Assembly: GCF_009720825.1 (NCBI RefSeq)
Contig: NZ_WNKY01000019.1
Location: forward strand, 45,811-109,810
Source: Duganella radicis
GTDB taxonomy: Bacteria > Pseudomonadota > Gammaproteobacteria > Burkholderiales > Burkholderiaceae_D
Direction of reading: 5' to 3'
DNA: 64,000 nt
Shown here piece by piece: positions 41,747 through 49,963 of the stretch. Each line of letters begins with the position of its first letter. Within the stretch, counting starts at the first letter, position 1. Below the pieces are notes generated by a model. It searched no databases. It was not told the origin of the DNA and worked only from the letters and a program-made list of their open reading frames with translations. The position numbers and the translations under genes were made by a program.

Positions 41747-43122
41747 GCCGTCCGCTGTCGCTGACGCTGCGCGTGGCCCTGCTGCTGGCGGCGGTGAGCG
41801 TGGCCAGCTTCGTGGCGGTCGGCGCCTACCTGTATCACGCGTTGCAACGGCAGATGAGCAGCCGCGACGATGTCGAGCTGATCGTCAAGGCCGATCAGGT
41901 GCGCCACCTGATCGCCGGCATGCCGTCGGCCGACGCGGTGCGCCAGGAAGCGCATGCGTTGAAGGATACGTTGTATGGCCATAACGATTTCATGCTGCGG
42001 GTGAACGCCGCCGATGGCAAGCCGCTGCTGCAAACCTCGGTGACCTCGCGGCCGTTGCCGCAGGTGGACAGCGTGCCGGCCCAGCGTGCGCTGACGCTGG
42101 ACGACATCCACGACTGGCAGCCGGCCAGCGGCATCGGCCGCATGGTGCGCGCCGCCGGCCAGGCCGGCGCCGATCCGGTGCAGGTCACGCTGGCGCGCGA
42201 GCGCTCCGACCGGCTGCGCGTGTTGCGTGTCTACGCCGGCGACCTGCTGCTGGCGCTGGGCTGCGGCGCGCTGCTGGCGACCTTGTTGGGCTATGCCATC
42301 GTCCACCGCAGCATGCGGCAATTGCGTTCGGTGGTGGCCAAGGCCAATGACATCAGCACCAGCCGCATGAACAGCCGGCTGTCGGTGCAGGATGCGCCGG
42401 TCGAGCTGCGTGAGCTGGGCTCGGCCTTCAACGCCATGCTGAACCGGTTGGAGGATGGTGTGCAGCGGCTGTCCGGCTTTGCCGCCGATCTGGCGCACGA
42501 CATGCGTACCCCGCTCAACACCCTGATGATGGAGACCCAGGTGGCGCTGTCGCGCGCCCGCCCGGTGGAGGAATACCAGTCGCTGCTGGCGTCCAACCTG
42601 GAGGAATACGAACGGTTGTCGCGCATGATCGACAACACCTTGTTCCTGGCCCGGGTCGACAACGCCCAGCTGGCGCTGCAACGCGAGCCGCTGGACCTGC
42701 CGGCCGAGCTGCAACGCATCCACGATTATTTCGAATTCCTGGCCGATGACGCGGGCGTGCGCCTGAGCGTGCAAGCCGAGCCGCTGCGGGCCAGCATCGA
42801 CCCGGTGCTGTTACAGCGCGCCGTCAGCAACCTGATGGCCAATGCGCTTGCGCATACGCCGGCCGGTGGCACGGTGGCGCTGTCGGCCCGGCAGGTGGAG
42901 GAGGGCGTCGAGATCGCCGTGGCCAACAGCGGCCCCGGCATCGAGCGCGCCCACCTGCCGCATATTTTCGACCGCTATTACCGGGCCGACCAGGCCCGTT
43001 CGGCCGGCGCCGGGCTCGGCCTGTCCATCGTTCGCGCCATCATGGAGTTGCATGGAGGGAATATCTCGGTGGCCAGCCACGCCGGTCTGACGACTTTTTC
43101 GCTCCTGTTTAAAAAAATCTGA
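41743..43122 (+). CDS. Heavy-metal sensor histidine kinase (CusS-like)
   Basis: A 459-residue inner-membrane kinase. Two transmembrane segments (about 10-28 and 167-187) enclose a periplasmic sensor. HAMP and the H-box follow, with H252 in LAHDMRTPLNTL, then N-box NLMANALAHTPAG and G-boxes SGPGIERAHLPHIFDRYYR, GAGLGLSIV. It pairs with the preceding response regulator. The start is GTG 41743. Confidence 0.92.
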   Translation: MSRPLSLTLRVALLLAAVSVASFVAVGAYLYHALQRQMSSRDDVELIVKADQVRHLIAGMPSADAVRQEAHALKDTLYGHNDFMLRVNAADGKPLLQTSVTSRPLPQVDSVPAQRALTLDDIHDWQPASGIGRMVRAAGQAGADPVQVTLARERSDRLRVLRVYAGDLLLALGCGALLATLLGYAIVHRSMRQLRSVVAKANDISTSRMNSRLSVQDAPVELRELGSAFNAMLNRLEDGVQRLSGFAADLAHDMRTPLNTLMMETQVALSRARPVEEYQSLLASNLEEYERLSRMIDNTLFLARVDNAQLALQREPLDLPAELQRIHDYFEFLADDAGVRLSVQAEPLRASIDPVLLQRAVSNLMANALAHTPAGGTVALSARQVEEGVEIAVANSGPGIERAHLPHIFDRYYRADQARSAGAGLGLSIVRAIMELHGGNISVASHAGLTTFSLLFKKI

Positions 43123-43197
43123 AAAACCGTGTCGATTTCTGAGGTGCCGCTTCGTCGTAGGTATAAAGTTACCTGTTCAACCACCAAGGAGACCATC

Positions 43198-43653
43198 ATG
43201 GATAACACCCTGCACACCGTCACCCCGCATCTGGTATGCGAAGGCGCGGCCGACGCCATCGAGTTCTACAAAAAGGCGTTCAACGCGGTCGAAATCATGC
43301 GCATGCCGGGCGAAAACGGCCGCCTGATGCACGCCGCCATCAAGATCGGCGATTCCACCATCATGCTGGCGGACGACTTCCCGCAATATGGCGGTTTCGG
43401 GCCGAAGGCGCTCAAGGGCAGCCCGGTCACGCTGCACCTGAACTCGCCGGACGTGGACGCGGCCTTCCAGCAGGCGGTGGACGCCGGCGCCAGCGTGCGC
43501 ATGCCGCCGGCCGATATGTTCTGGGGCGACCGCTACGGCCAGGTGACCGATCCGTTCGGCCATCACTGGTCGATCGCCACCCACATCAAGGACATGACGC
43601 CGGAAGAGATGATGGCCGCCATGAAACAGCAAATGCCCGGCGATTGCCAATAA
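43198..43653 (+). CDS. VOC-family (PhnB-like) protein
   Basis: A 151-residue glyoxalase/bleomycin-resistance-fold protein of the PhnB type: VTPHLVCEGAADAIEFYKKA and RYGQVTDPFGHHWSIATH. ATG 43198 was chosen because AAGGAGACC precedes it; the frame is open upstream without a ribosome-binding site. It begins a cluster with two YciI-type genes and an ECF sigma factor, a combination repeatedly found in proteobacteria and actinobacteria. No substrate is known for this subgroup. Confidence 0.9.
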   Translation: MDNTLHTVTPHLVCEGAADAIEFYKKAFNAVEIMRMPGENGRLMHAAIKIGDSTIMLADDFPQYGGFGPKALKGSPVTLHLNSPDVDAAFQQAVDAGASVRMPPADMFWGDRYGQVTDPFGHHWSIATHIKDMTPEEMMAAMKQQMPGDCQ

Positions 43654-43663
43654 GGAGAACCCC

Positions 43664-44077
43664 ATGCGATTCATGATCATCGTGAAAGCCACCGCCGATT
43701 CGGAAGCGGGCAAGATGCCGAGCACGGAATTGCTGACGGCCATGGGCAAGTTCAACGAGGAACTGGTCAACGCCGGCGTGCTGCTGGCCGGCGAAGGCCT
43801 GCATCCGAGTTCCAGGGGCGCGCGCATCCGCTACGACGGCGCCAGCCGTACGGTGATCGACGGCCCGTTTTCCGAGACCAAGGAGCTGATCGCCGGTTTC
43901 TGGCTGATCCAGGTGAAATCGAAGGAAGAGGCCATCGAGTGGATGAAGCGTTGTCCCAATCCCTTCGACGGCCCGTCCGAGATCGAAATCCGCCAGGTGT
44001 TCGAAATGAGCGATTTCGGCGAGGCGGCCACTCCGGAGCTGGTGGCGCAGGAAGAGTCCTTGCGCGCCCGCTTGTGA
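43664..44077 (+). CDS. YciI (DGPF) family protein
   Basis: A 137-residue ferredoxin-like-fold protein with LLAGEGLHPSS and the signature DGPFSETKELIAGFWLI. YciI/DGPF proteins are regularly encoded beside ECF42-type sigma factors and may act in stress detoxification; their substrate is unknown. It follows the VOC gene by 10 nt with an AAGGAGAACC ribosome-binding site and precedes the double-domain paralogue. Confidence 0.9.
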   Translation: MRFMIIVKATADSEAGKMPSTELLTAMGKFNEELVNAGVLLAGEGLHPSSRGARIRYDGASRTVIDGPFSETKELIAGFWLIQVKSKEEAIEWMKRCPNPFDGPSEIEIRQVFEMSDFGEAATPELVAQEESLRARL

Positions 44078-44114
44078 TACCTTATCGGCTAGGTCTAGTC
44101 TGGAGCACGATGTA

Positions 44115-44927
44115 ATGGAATTCATGGTACTGCGCCGCGCCAATCAGAGCACGGAACGAGGCATACAACCACCGGCGCTGGAGCCGGGCACCTTCCTGCG
44201 CCCCAGCGCGCAGGCGGTGCGGCTGCTGCGCCGCGACGGCGAATGGAGCGAGCAGCACGGCCCGTTCCCGCCCAAGGAGATGATCGCCGGCTTCGTGCTG
44301 CTGGAGGCGGAATCGCGCGAGGACATCATCGAGCAGGTGCGCTGGTGGCCCTTGTTCGACAGCGGCGCGGTGTATGAAATCCGCGACGCCGGCTGCCCCG
44401 GCAACTGCGTCGGCTTCGACGAGCGCGGCACGGCGGCCGGCACCATCCCGCAGCGCAAGGAGGAGCTCACGCGCTACGTGATTTTCCTGCGCTCGGACGC
44501 CGACACCGAATCGGACGCGGTGCCGCCGCCGGAAGTGATCGATGTCATGAACGCCGCCAATGAAAGCGGTGTGCGGCAAGGCGTGCTGCTGGCCGGCGAA
44601 GGCTTGAAGGGCACGGCCAGCGCGGCGCGCGTGCATTACGCCAATTCGAAAACCAGCGTGGTGGACGGCCCGTTCACCGAGGTCAAGGAGCTGATCGCCG
44701 GCTACTGGATGCTGCAAGCGGCCACGCTGGAAGACGCCATCGCCTGGGCCAAGGCTTATCCTTATCCGCAGCCGGGTGATCTGACGCTGGAGGTGCGCGA
44801 GGCGTGCGAGCGCGTCTCGCACACCGAGTTCACGCCGGAGATGGTGGCGGCCGAGGCGCGCATGCGCGCGGAACTGCTGGAGGCGGGCTTGCGCAACGCG
44901 TTCAGCAAAGCGGCCCGTGGCGGCTGA
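44115..44927 (+). CDS. Tandem YciI-domain protein
   Basis: A 270-residue protein made of two YciI-like modules. The first half (about 1-110) has a degenerate motif HGPFPPKEMIAGFVLLEAES. The second (about 118-255) has the standard LLAGEGLKG and VVDGPFTEVKELIAGYWMLQ. The fusion is longer than the usual ~120-140-residue DGPF protein. Its 3' end overlaps the ECF sigma factor gene by 11 nt, so translation is coupled. Confidence 0.85.
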   Translation: MEFMVLRRANQSTERGIQPPALEPGTFLRPSAQAVRLLRRDGEWSEQHGPFPPKEMIAGFVLLEAESREDIIEQVRWWPLFDSGAVYEIRDAGCPGNCVGFDERGTAAGTIPQRKEELTRYVIFLRSDADTESDAVPPPEVIDVMNAANESGVRQGVLLAGEGLKGTASAARVHYANSKTSVVDGPFTEVKELIAGYWMLQAATLEDAIAWAKAYPYPQPGDLTLEVREACERVSHTEFTPEMVAAEARMRAELLEAGLRNAFSKAARGG

Positions 44928-46305
44928 CGTCCACAAAATCGTCGAGGCGGTGTGGCGGATGGAATCCGCCAGGATCATCGCCGTGCTGGCGCGCATGCTG
45001 CGCGACGTGGGGCAGGCCGAGGAGTTGGCGCAGGACGCGCTGGTGCAGGCGCTGGAGCGCTGGCCACAGAGCGGCGTCCCCGAGCAACCGGCCGCCTGGC
45101 TGACCGCCGTTGCCAAGAACCGCGCGCTCGATGCCTTGCGCCATCGCCAGATGCATGCCGAGAAAGAAGCGGCCATCAGCTACGAGATCGACAAGCAGTT
45201 GCAGGACGCCGCGCCCGATCTGGAGGCGGAGGTGGCCAATGCGCTGGAAAACGATATTGGCGACGATCTGCTGCGGCTGGTGTTTGTGGCCTGCCATCCG
45301 GTGCTGCCGACCGATGGCCGCGTGGCGCTGACGCTGCGCATGCTGGGCGGCTTGAGTACGGATGAGATCGCCCGCGCTTTCCTGGTCCCCGAGAAAACGG
45401 TGGCGCAGCGCATCGTGCGCGCCAAGCGCACGCTGGCCGAAGCCAGGGTGCCGTTCGAGGCGCCGCGCGCGCACGAGCTGGGCGAGCGGCTGGCGTCGGT
45501 GCTGCAAGTGATCTATCTGATTTACAACGAGGGTTATTCCGCCAGCGCCGGTGCGGACTGGATGCGTCCGGCGTTGTGCGAGGAGGCGCTGCGGCTGGGC
45601 CGCATCCTGGCCGGGCTGCAACCGGACGAGCCGGAAGTGCACGGGCTGGTGGCGCTGATGGAAATCCAGTCCTCGCGCGCCCGCGCCCGCCTCGGGCCGA
45701 AGGGCGAACCCATCCTGCTGCTGGAACAGGACCGCACGCGCTGGGACCAGCTGCTGATACGGCGCGGCCTGGCCGCGCTGGCGCGCGCCGAACAAACCGC
45801 GCTAGCGCCCGCGCCAGCCACCGCCGCCGCCGCTCGCGCTGCCACGGTGTCTGCGGCCGCACCGGGTGCGCCACACGTCGCGCAGACGAGCGCTGCGCCG
45901 CCGTCCACCCCGCCGGGCAGCACGCGCGGTCTCGGGCCGTATGGATTGCAAGCCGCGATCGCTGCCTGCCACGCGCGCGCGCGTCGCGCCGAAGACACCG
46001 ACTGGCAGCGCATCGCCGCACTGTATGACGCGCTGGCGCAGTTGTCGCCATCGCCGATTGTGGAATTGAATCGCGCCGTGGCGTTGTCGATGGCCTACGG
46101 GCCGCAGGCGGGGCTGGAAGTGGTGGATGGCTTGCTGGCGGCGCCGGCCTTGAAGAACTACCATTTGCTGCCCAGCGTGCGCGGCGATCTGCTCGCCAAG
46201 CTGGGCCGCCACGACGAGGCGCGCATCGAATTCGGGCGCGCCGCCGAACTCACGCAAAACGAGCGCGAACGCCAGCTGCTGCTGGCGCGCGCCCAATCGC
46301 ATTAA
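44917..46305 (+). CDS. ECF RNA polymerase sigma factor (ECF42-type, with C-terminal extension)
   Basis: A 462-residue sigma factor. Region 2 spans about 15-85 (ESARIIAVLARMLRDVGQAE, ALDALRHRQMH) and region 4 about 110-175 (LGGLSTDEIARAFLVPEKTV). A ~270-residue DUF6596/TPR-like C-terminal extension follows, as in ECF42, which works without an anti-sigma factor. Residues ~289-345 contain an Ala/Pro-rich insertion in the middle of the conserved extension, just before LGPYGLQAAIAACHA. Start GTG 44917 overlaps the tandem YciI gene. ECF42 genes co-occur with DGPF proteins, exactly as here. Confidence 0.92.
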   Translation: MAADVHKIVEAVWRMESARIIAVLARMLRDVGQAEELAQDALVQALERWPQSGVPEQPAAWLTAVAKNRALDALRHRQMHAEKEAAISYEIDKQLQDAAPDLEAEVANALENDIGDDLLRLVFVACHPVLPTDGRVALTLRMLGGLSTDEIARAFLVPEKTVAQRIVRAKRTLAEARVPFEAPRAHELGERLASVLQVIYLIYNEGYSASAGADWMRPALCEEALRLGRILAGLQPDEPEVHGLVALMEIQSSRARARLGPKGEPILLLEQDRTRWDQLLIRRGLAALARAEQTALAPAPATAAAARAATVSAAAPGAPHVAQTSAAPPSTPPGSTRGLGPYGLQAAIAACHARARRAEDTDWQRIAALYDALAQLSPSPIVELNRAVALSMAYGPQAGLEVVDGLLAAPALKNYHLLPSVRGDLLAKLGRHDEARIEFGRAAELTQNERERQLLLARAQSH

Positions 46306-46808
46306 GCCAGGGTTGCTTCCAGCACCTTGACCAGCGATTCGATGCCCTCGGCGTCGGTCTGGTCGAAGCGGTTCGGCAGCGGGCTGTCGAGGTCAAACAC
46401 GCCAACGATGGCGCCATCCGGGCCGCGCACCGGCACCACCAGCTCCGAACGCGAATTGACGTCGCAGGCGATGTGGCCGGGGAAGGCGTGCACGTCCGGC
46501 ACGACGATGGATTTGCCTTCCACCACGGTGGTGCCGCAGACGCCGCGGCCTTTCTTGATGCGGATGCAGGCCGGCTTGCCCTGGAACGGGCCCAGCACGA
46601 GTTCATCGCCCTTGAGGAAATAAAAGCCGGCCCAGTTCAGGCCCGGCATGCTGTTGAACACCAGCGAGCTGAAATTGGCGGTGTTGGCGATCAGGTCGGT
46701 TTCGCCATGGACCAGACCTTGCAGCTGCGGCCGCAGGTCGTTGTACATGGCGTTTTTGGCATCGGCGCTGTCGGTGCCGTAGGTGGTGTCGCTGAGGGTG
46801 AAAGTCAT
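46302..46808 (-). CDS. msrC: Free methionine-R-sulfoxide reductase (GAF domain)
   Basis: A 168-residue single-GAF-domain enzyme that reduces free methionine-R-sulfoxide. The three cysteines C81, C91 and C115 have the spacing of E. coli MsrC (C84, C94, C118), and the surrounding QGKPACIRIKKGRGVCGTTV and HIACDVNSRSELVVP match. It lies tail to tail with the ECF sigma factor gene, overlapping by 4 nt. Confidence 0.93.
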   Translation of the reverse strand: MTFTLSDTTYGTDSADAKNAMYNDLRPQLQGLVHGETDLIANTANFSSLVFNSMPGLNWAGFYFLKGDELVLGPFQGKPACIRIKKGRGVCGTTVVEGKSIVVPDVHAFPGHIACDVNSRSELVVPVRGPDGAIVGVFDLDSPLPNRFDQTDAEGIESLVKVLEATLA

Positions 46809-46923
46809 GATCGGAATGCGGTTAAAAAAACAGGGCTATATCCTACCCTATTTGTAGGCAGTATCTGATAGCGCAAGTGCCCTGGACGCGCTACGCTGTT
46901 TTGAAAACCCAGGGGGAGACACT

Positions 46924-47106
46924 ATGCCAACCAGAAAAAAGACCGCCAGCCAGACGCGTCAGAAAAAACCTAAGGCGGTGGTCCCGCTGCCGCCTGGCAC
47001 GTTCGATATCGAGGCCCTGCTGATGATCGGCGAGGAGCGGGTGGTCATCGATCATGAGGAAAATGACAATGTTGACTTCATGGCGGAACTGATCGACGCC
47101 ATGTAG
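46924..47106 (+). CDS. Small orphan protein
   Basis: A 60-residue protein with a lysine/arginine-rich start (MPTRKKTASQTRQKKPK), a proline hinge (VVPLPPGTFDIEAL) and a short acidic, hydrophobic end (DNVDFMAELIDAM). No signal peptide or domain recognised. A very strong GGGGGAGACACT ribosome-binding site precedes ATG 46924. It stands alone between the msrC promoter and the DNA-repair operon. Function unknown. Confidence 0.6.
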   Translation: MPTRKKTASQTRQKKPKAVVPLPPGTFDIEALLMIGEERVVIDHEENDNVDFMAELIDAM

Positions 47107-47178
47107 CTCGGTGCGTTGACTGACAGACAATCGCACTGTGCGGCGGCATAATGGGGCATCCTCGACTGAAAGCCGCTT

Positions 47179-48351
47179 ATGTCCGCAGATATGGTGATCG
47201 TCCGCCGGGAAGGCTTGTATTGCGTCCCCGGCCAGTTTTACATCGACCCGTGGCGGCCGGTCGAGCGCGCTGTTATCACGCATGCCCATGGCGATCACGC
47301 GCGGGGCGGCCATCAGCATTATCTGGCGGCTGCGGCTGGCGTGAATGTGTTGAAGTCGCGGCTGGGGCCGGTCAATATCACCGGGCTGGCGTATGGCGAG
47401 CGGGTGGTGCACAACGGTGTCACGGTGTCGCTGCATCCGGCTGGCCACGTGCTGGGCTCGGCGCAGGTGCGGATGGAGTATCGCGGCGAGGTGTGGGTGG
47501 CGTCGGGCGATTACAAGGTGGAGCCGGATCGCACTTGCACACCGTTCGAGCCGGTGCGCTGCGATACTTTCATCACCGAGTCGACCTTTGGCTTGCCGAT
47601 TTACCGCTGGCAGCCGCAGCAGGAAATCTTCGATGACATCAATGCCTGGTGGGCGGCCAATGCGGCGCAGGGGCGCAGCAGCGTGCTGCTGGGCTATAGC
47701 TTTGGCAAGGCGCAGCGCATACTCAGCGGACTGGATGCGGGGATCGGGCCGATTATTTGTCATGGCGCGGTGCAGAATCTGAATCAGGTGTACCGGGACG
47801 AGGGCGTGTGGTTGCCGCCCAGCGTGATGGTGGGCGAGGTGGCGAAAAGCGAGGCGGGCAGGGCGATCGTGCTGGCGCCGCCGTCTGCGGCGGGTTCGCC
47901 GTGGATCAAGCGTTTTGGCGATTTCAGCGACGGTTTTGCCAGCGGCTGGATGCAGCTGCGGGGCGCGCGCCGGCGGCGTGGCGTGGATCGGGGCTTTGTG
48001 CTGTCCGACCATGCGGATTGGCCGGGCTTGTTGTCCGCGATTGCCGCCACCGGCGCGCAGCGCGTGATCGTCACGCATGGATCGATAGCGGTGCTGGTGC
48101 GCTGGCTGCAACAGCAAGGCCTGCAAGCCAGCGGCTTCGATACCGAGTACGGCGACGACGAGGCGGAAGACGCCCCGGCCGAGCGCGCCGCCGCCGCGCC
48201 AGCCGCCCACGCCGCACCGCCGCTTGTAGCCGCCGACATGCCGCCCCCCGCCACGCCGCCCGCCGCCCCTCACATGGCGCCCGCCGCACGCACCGCGCCG
48301 CCGACCACCGCGCCGCCCGCCGACGAGGGCGAGGAGGATCGCCATGCGTGA
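47179..48351 (+). CDS. Ligase-associated DNA exonuclease (MBL fold)
   Basis: A 390-residue metallo-beta-lactamase-fold nuclease with the metal motif HAHGDH (35-40), beta-CASP features (ASGDYKVEPDRTCTPFEPV, TESTFGLPIY) and ATHGS-type later motifs (VTHGSIAVLVRWL). This family is the exonuclease of the four-gene ligase-associated repair cluster. From residue ~330 the protein ends in a ~60-residue Ala/Pro/His-rich tail, not part of the usual ~330-residue fold. Its last codons overlap the ligase start by 8 nt. Confidence 0.92.
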   Translation: MSADMVIVRREGLYCVPGQFYIDPWRPVERAVITHAHGDHARGGHQHYLAAAAGVNVLKSRLGPVNITGLAYGERVVHNGVTVSLHPAGHVLGSAQVRMEYRGEVWVASGDYKVEPDRTCTPFEPVRCDTFITESTFGLPIYRWQPQQEIFDDINAWWAANAAQGRSSVLLGYSFGKAQRILSGLDAGIGPIICHGAVQNLNQVYRDEGVWLPPSVMVGEVAKSEAGRAIVLAPPSAAGSPWIKRFGDFSDGFASGWMQLRGARRRRGVDRGFVLSDHADWPGLLSAIAATGAQRVIVTHGSIAVLVRWLQQQGLQASGFDTEYGDDEAEDAPAERAAAAPAAHAAPPLVAADMPPPATPPAAPHMAPAARTAPPTTAPPADEGEEDRHA

Positions 48352-49963
48352 CTTCGCCCGCCTGTACGCCGAACTGGATGAGACTACCTCCACGACGCGC
48401 AAGCTGGCGGCGTTGCAGACTTATTTCACGACTGCCGCGCCGCAAGACGCCGCCTGGGCGGTCTATTTCCTCGCCGGCGGCAAGCCGCGCCAGGCCGTGC
48501 CGACCAAGCTGCTGCGCCAGTACGCGATGGAATACGCCAATCTCGATGAATGGCTGTTCGACGAATGCTACAACGCCGTCGGCGACCTGGCCGAAACCAT
48601 CGCCCACATCCTGCCACCGCCCCAGCACCCCAGCGAAATCGGCCTGGCTGACTGGATCGAACTCGGCATCGCTCCCTTGCGCGGCGCCGCCCCGGAAGCC
48701 GTGCGCGCCGCCTTGTTCACCTACTGGGACCAGCTCGACACCCGCGAACGCTTCCTGCTCACCAAACTGATCGGCGGTGGCTTCCGCGTCGGCGTCTCGC
48801 GCCTGCTGGTGACGCGCGCACTGAGCGCCATCGCCGGCCTCGACGGCAAGCTGATCGCCCAACGTCTGATGGGCTGGACCGATGGCAGCATCAGTCCGAC
48901 CGCCGCCGGCTTCCTGCAACTGATCGCCGCCCACATACCGCAGGAGCAGGCCCAGCGCGGCGGCCAGCCCTATCCCTTCTTCCTGGCCCACCAGCTGGAA
49001 CGCGACCCCGCCACCTTGGGCGATCTCGACCATTGGCAAGCGGAATGGAAATACGACGGCATGCGCGCCCAACTGGTCCGGCGCGAAGGCAAAAACTGGC
49101 TATGGTCGCGCGGCGAGGAACTGATCACCGAACGCTTCCCCGAACTGGCCGTGCTGCGTCTGCCGGACGGCGTGGTGCTGGACGGCGAAATCCTGATCTG
49201 GCACGGCGGCGCCGCGCCCGCGCCGTTCGCCGACCTGCAAAAACGCATGGGCCGCAAACAAGTCTCGGCCCGCCTGCTGGGCGAATTCCCCGCCGTGATG
49301 GTGGCCTACGACCTGCTGGAACTGGACGGCCGCGACCTGCGCGACTTGCCGCAGGCGGAGCGCCGCATGTTGCTGGAACAACTGATCAACAGCCTGCAAG
49401 GCGCGCCGCAACTGCGCCTGTCGCCGCTGATCGAGGCCGACAGCTGGGAACAACTGGCGCAGATCCGCAACGAATCGCGCGAACGCGGCGTGGAAGGCAT
49501 GATGCTGAAAGCCGTCGATGCCCGCTACGGCGTCGGCCGCACCAAAAGCGTGGGCACATGGTGGAAGTGGAAGATCGATCCCTACAGCGTGGACGCGGTG
49601 CTGATCTACGCCCAGGCCGGCCACGGCCGCCGCGCCTCACTGTACACCGACTATACCTTTGCCGTGTGGGACGAGGAACGCAAGCTGGTGCCGTTCGCCA
49701 AGGCCTATTCCGGGCTGACCGATGCGGAAATCGCCCAGGTCGACCAGGCCATCCGCAAGACTACCATCGAAAAATTCGGCCCGGTGCGTAGCGTCACGCC
49801 CAGCATGGTGTTTGAGATCGGCTTCGAAGGTATCGCCAGCTCGCCGCGCCACAAGTCCGGCGTGGCGGTGCGCTTTCCGCGCATCCTGCGCCGGCGCGAG
49901 GACAAATCGATCGAGGAAGCGGATACGCTGGCCTCGCTGAAAAACCTGCTGGCCGCACCATGA
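48344..49963 (+). CDS. ATP-dependent DNA ligase (ligase-associated cluster)
   Basis: A 539-residue ATP-dependent ligase. The N-terminal ~200 residues form the DNA-binding domain, and the adenylation domain has motif I EWKYDGMRAQ with nucleophile K236. Motif III (VVLDGEILIW), motif IV (GVEGMMLK) and motif V (WWKWKIDPY) follow, then an OB domain. It seals nicks in a repair pathway separate from NAD-dependent LigA. It overlaps the exonuclease gene by 8 nt and the helicase gene by 4 nt. Confidence 0.95.
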   Translation: MRDFARLYAELDETTSTTRKLAALQTYFTTAAPQDAAWAVYFLAGGKPRQAVPTKLLRQYAMEYANLDEWLFDECYNAVGDLAETIAHILPPPQHPSEIGLADWIELGIAPLRGAAPEAVRAALFTYWDQLDTRERFLLTKLIGGGFRVGVSRLLVTRALSAIAGLDGKLIAQRLMGWTDGSISPTAAGFLQLIAAHIPQEQAQRGGQPYPFFLAHQLERDPATLGDLDHWQAEWKYDGMRAQLVRREGKNWLWSRGEELITERFPELAVLRLPDGVVLDGEILIWHGGAAPAPFADLQKRMGRKQVSARLLGEFPAVMVAYDLLELDGRDLRDLPQAERRMLLEQLINSLQGAPQLRLSPLIEADSWEQLAQIRNESRERGVEGMMLKAVDARYGVGRTKSVGTWWKWKIDPYSVDAVLIYAQAGHGRRASLYTDYTFAVWDEERKLVPFAKAYSGLTDAEIAQVDQAIRKTTIEKFGPVRSVTPSMVFEIGFEGIASSPRHKSGVAVRFPRILRRREDKSIEEADTLASLKNLLAAP

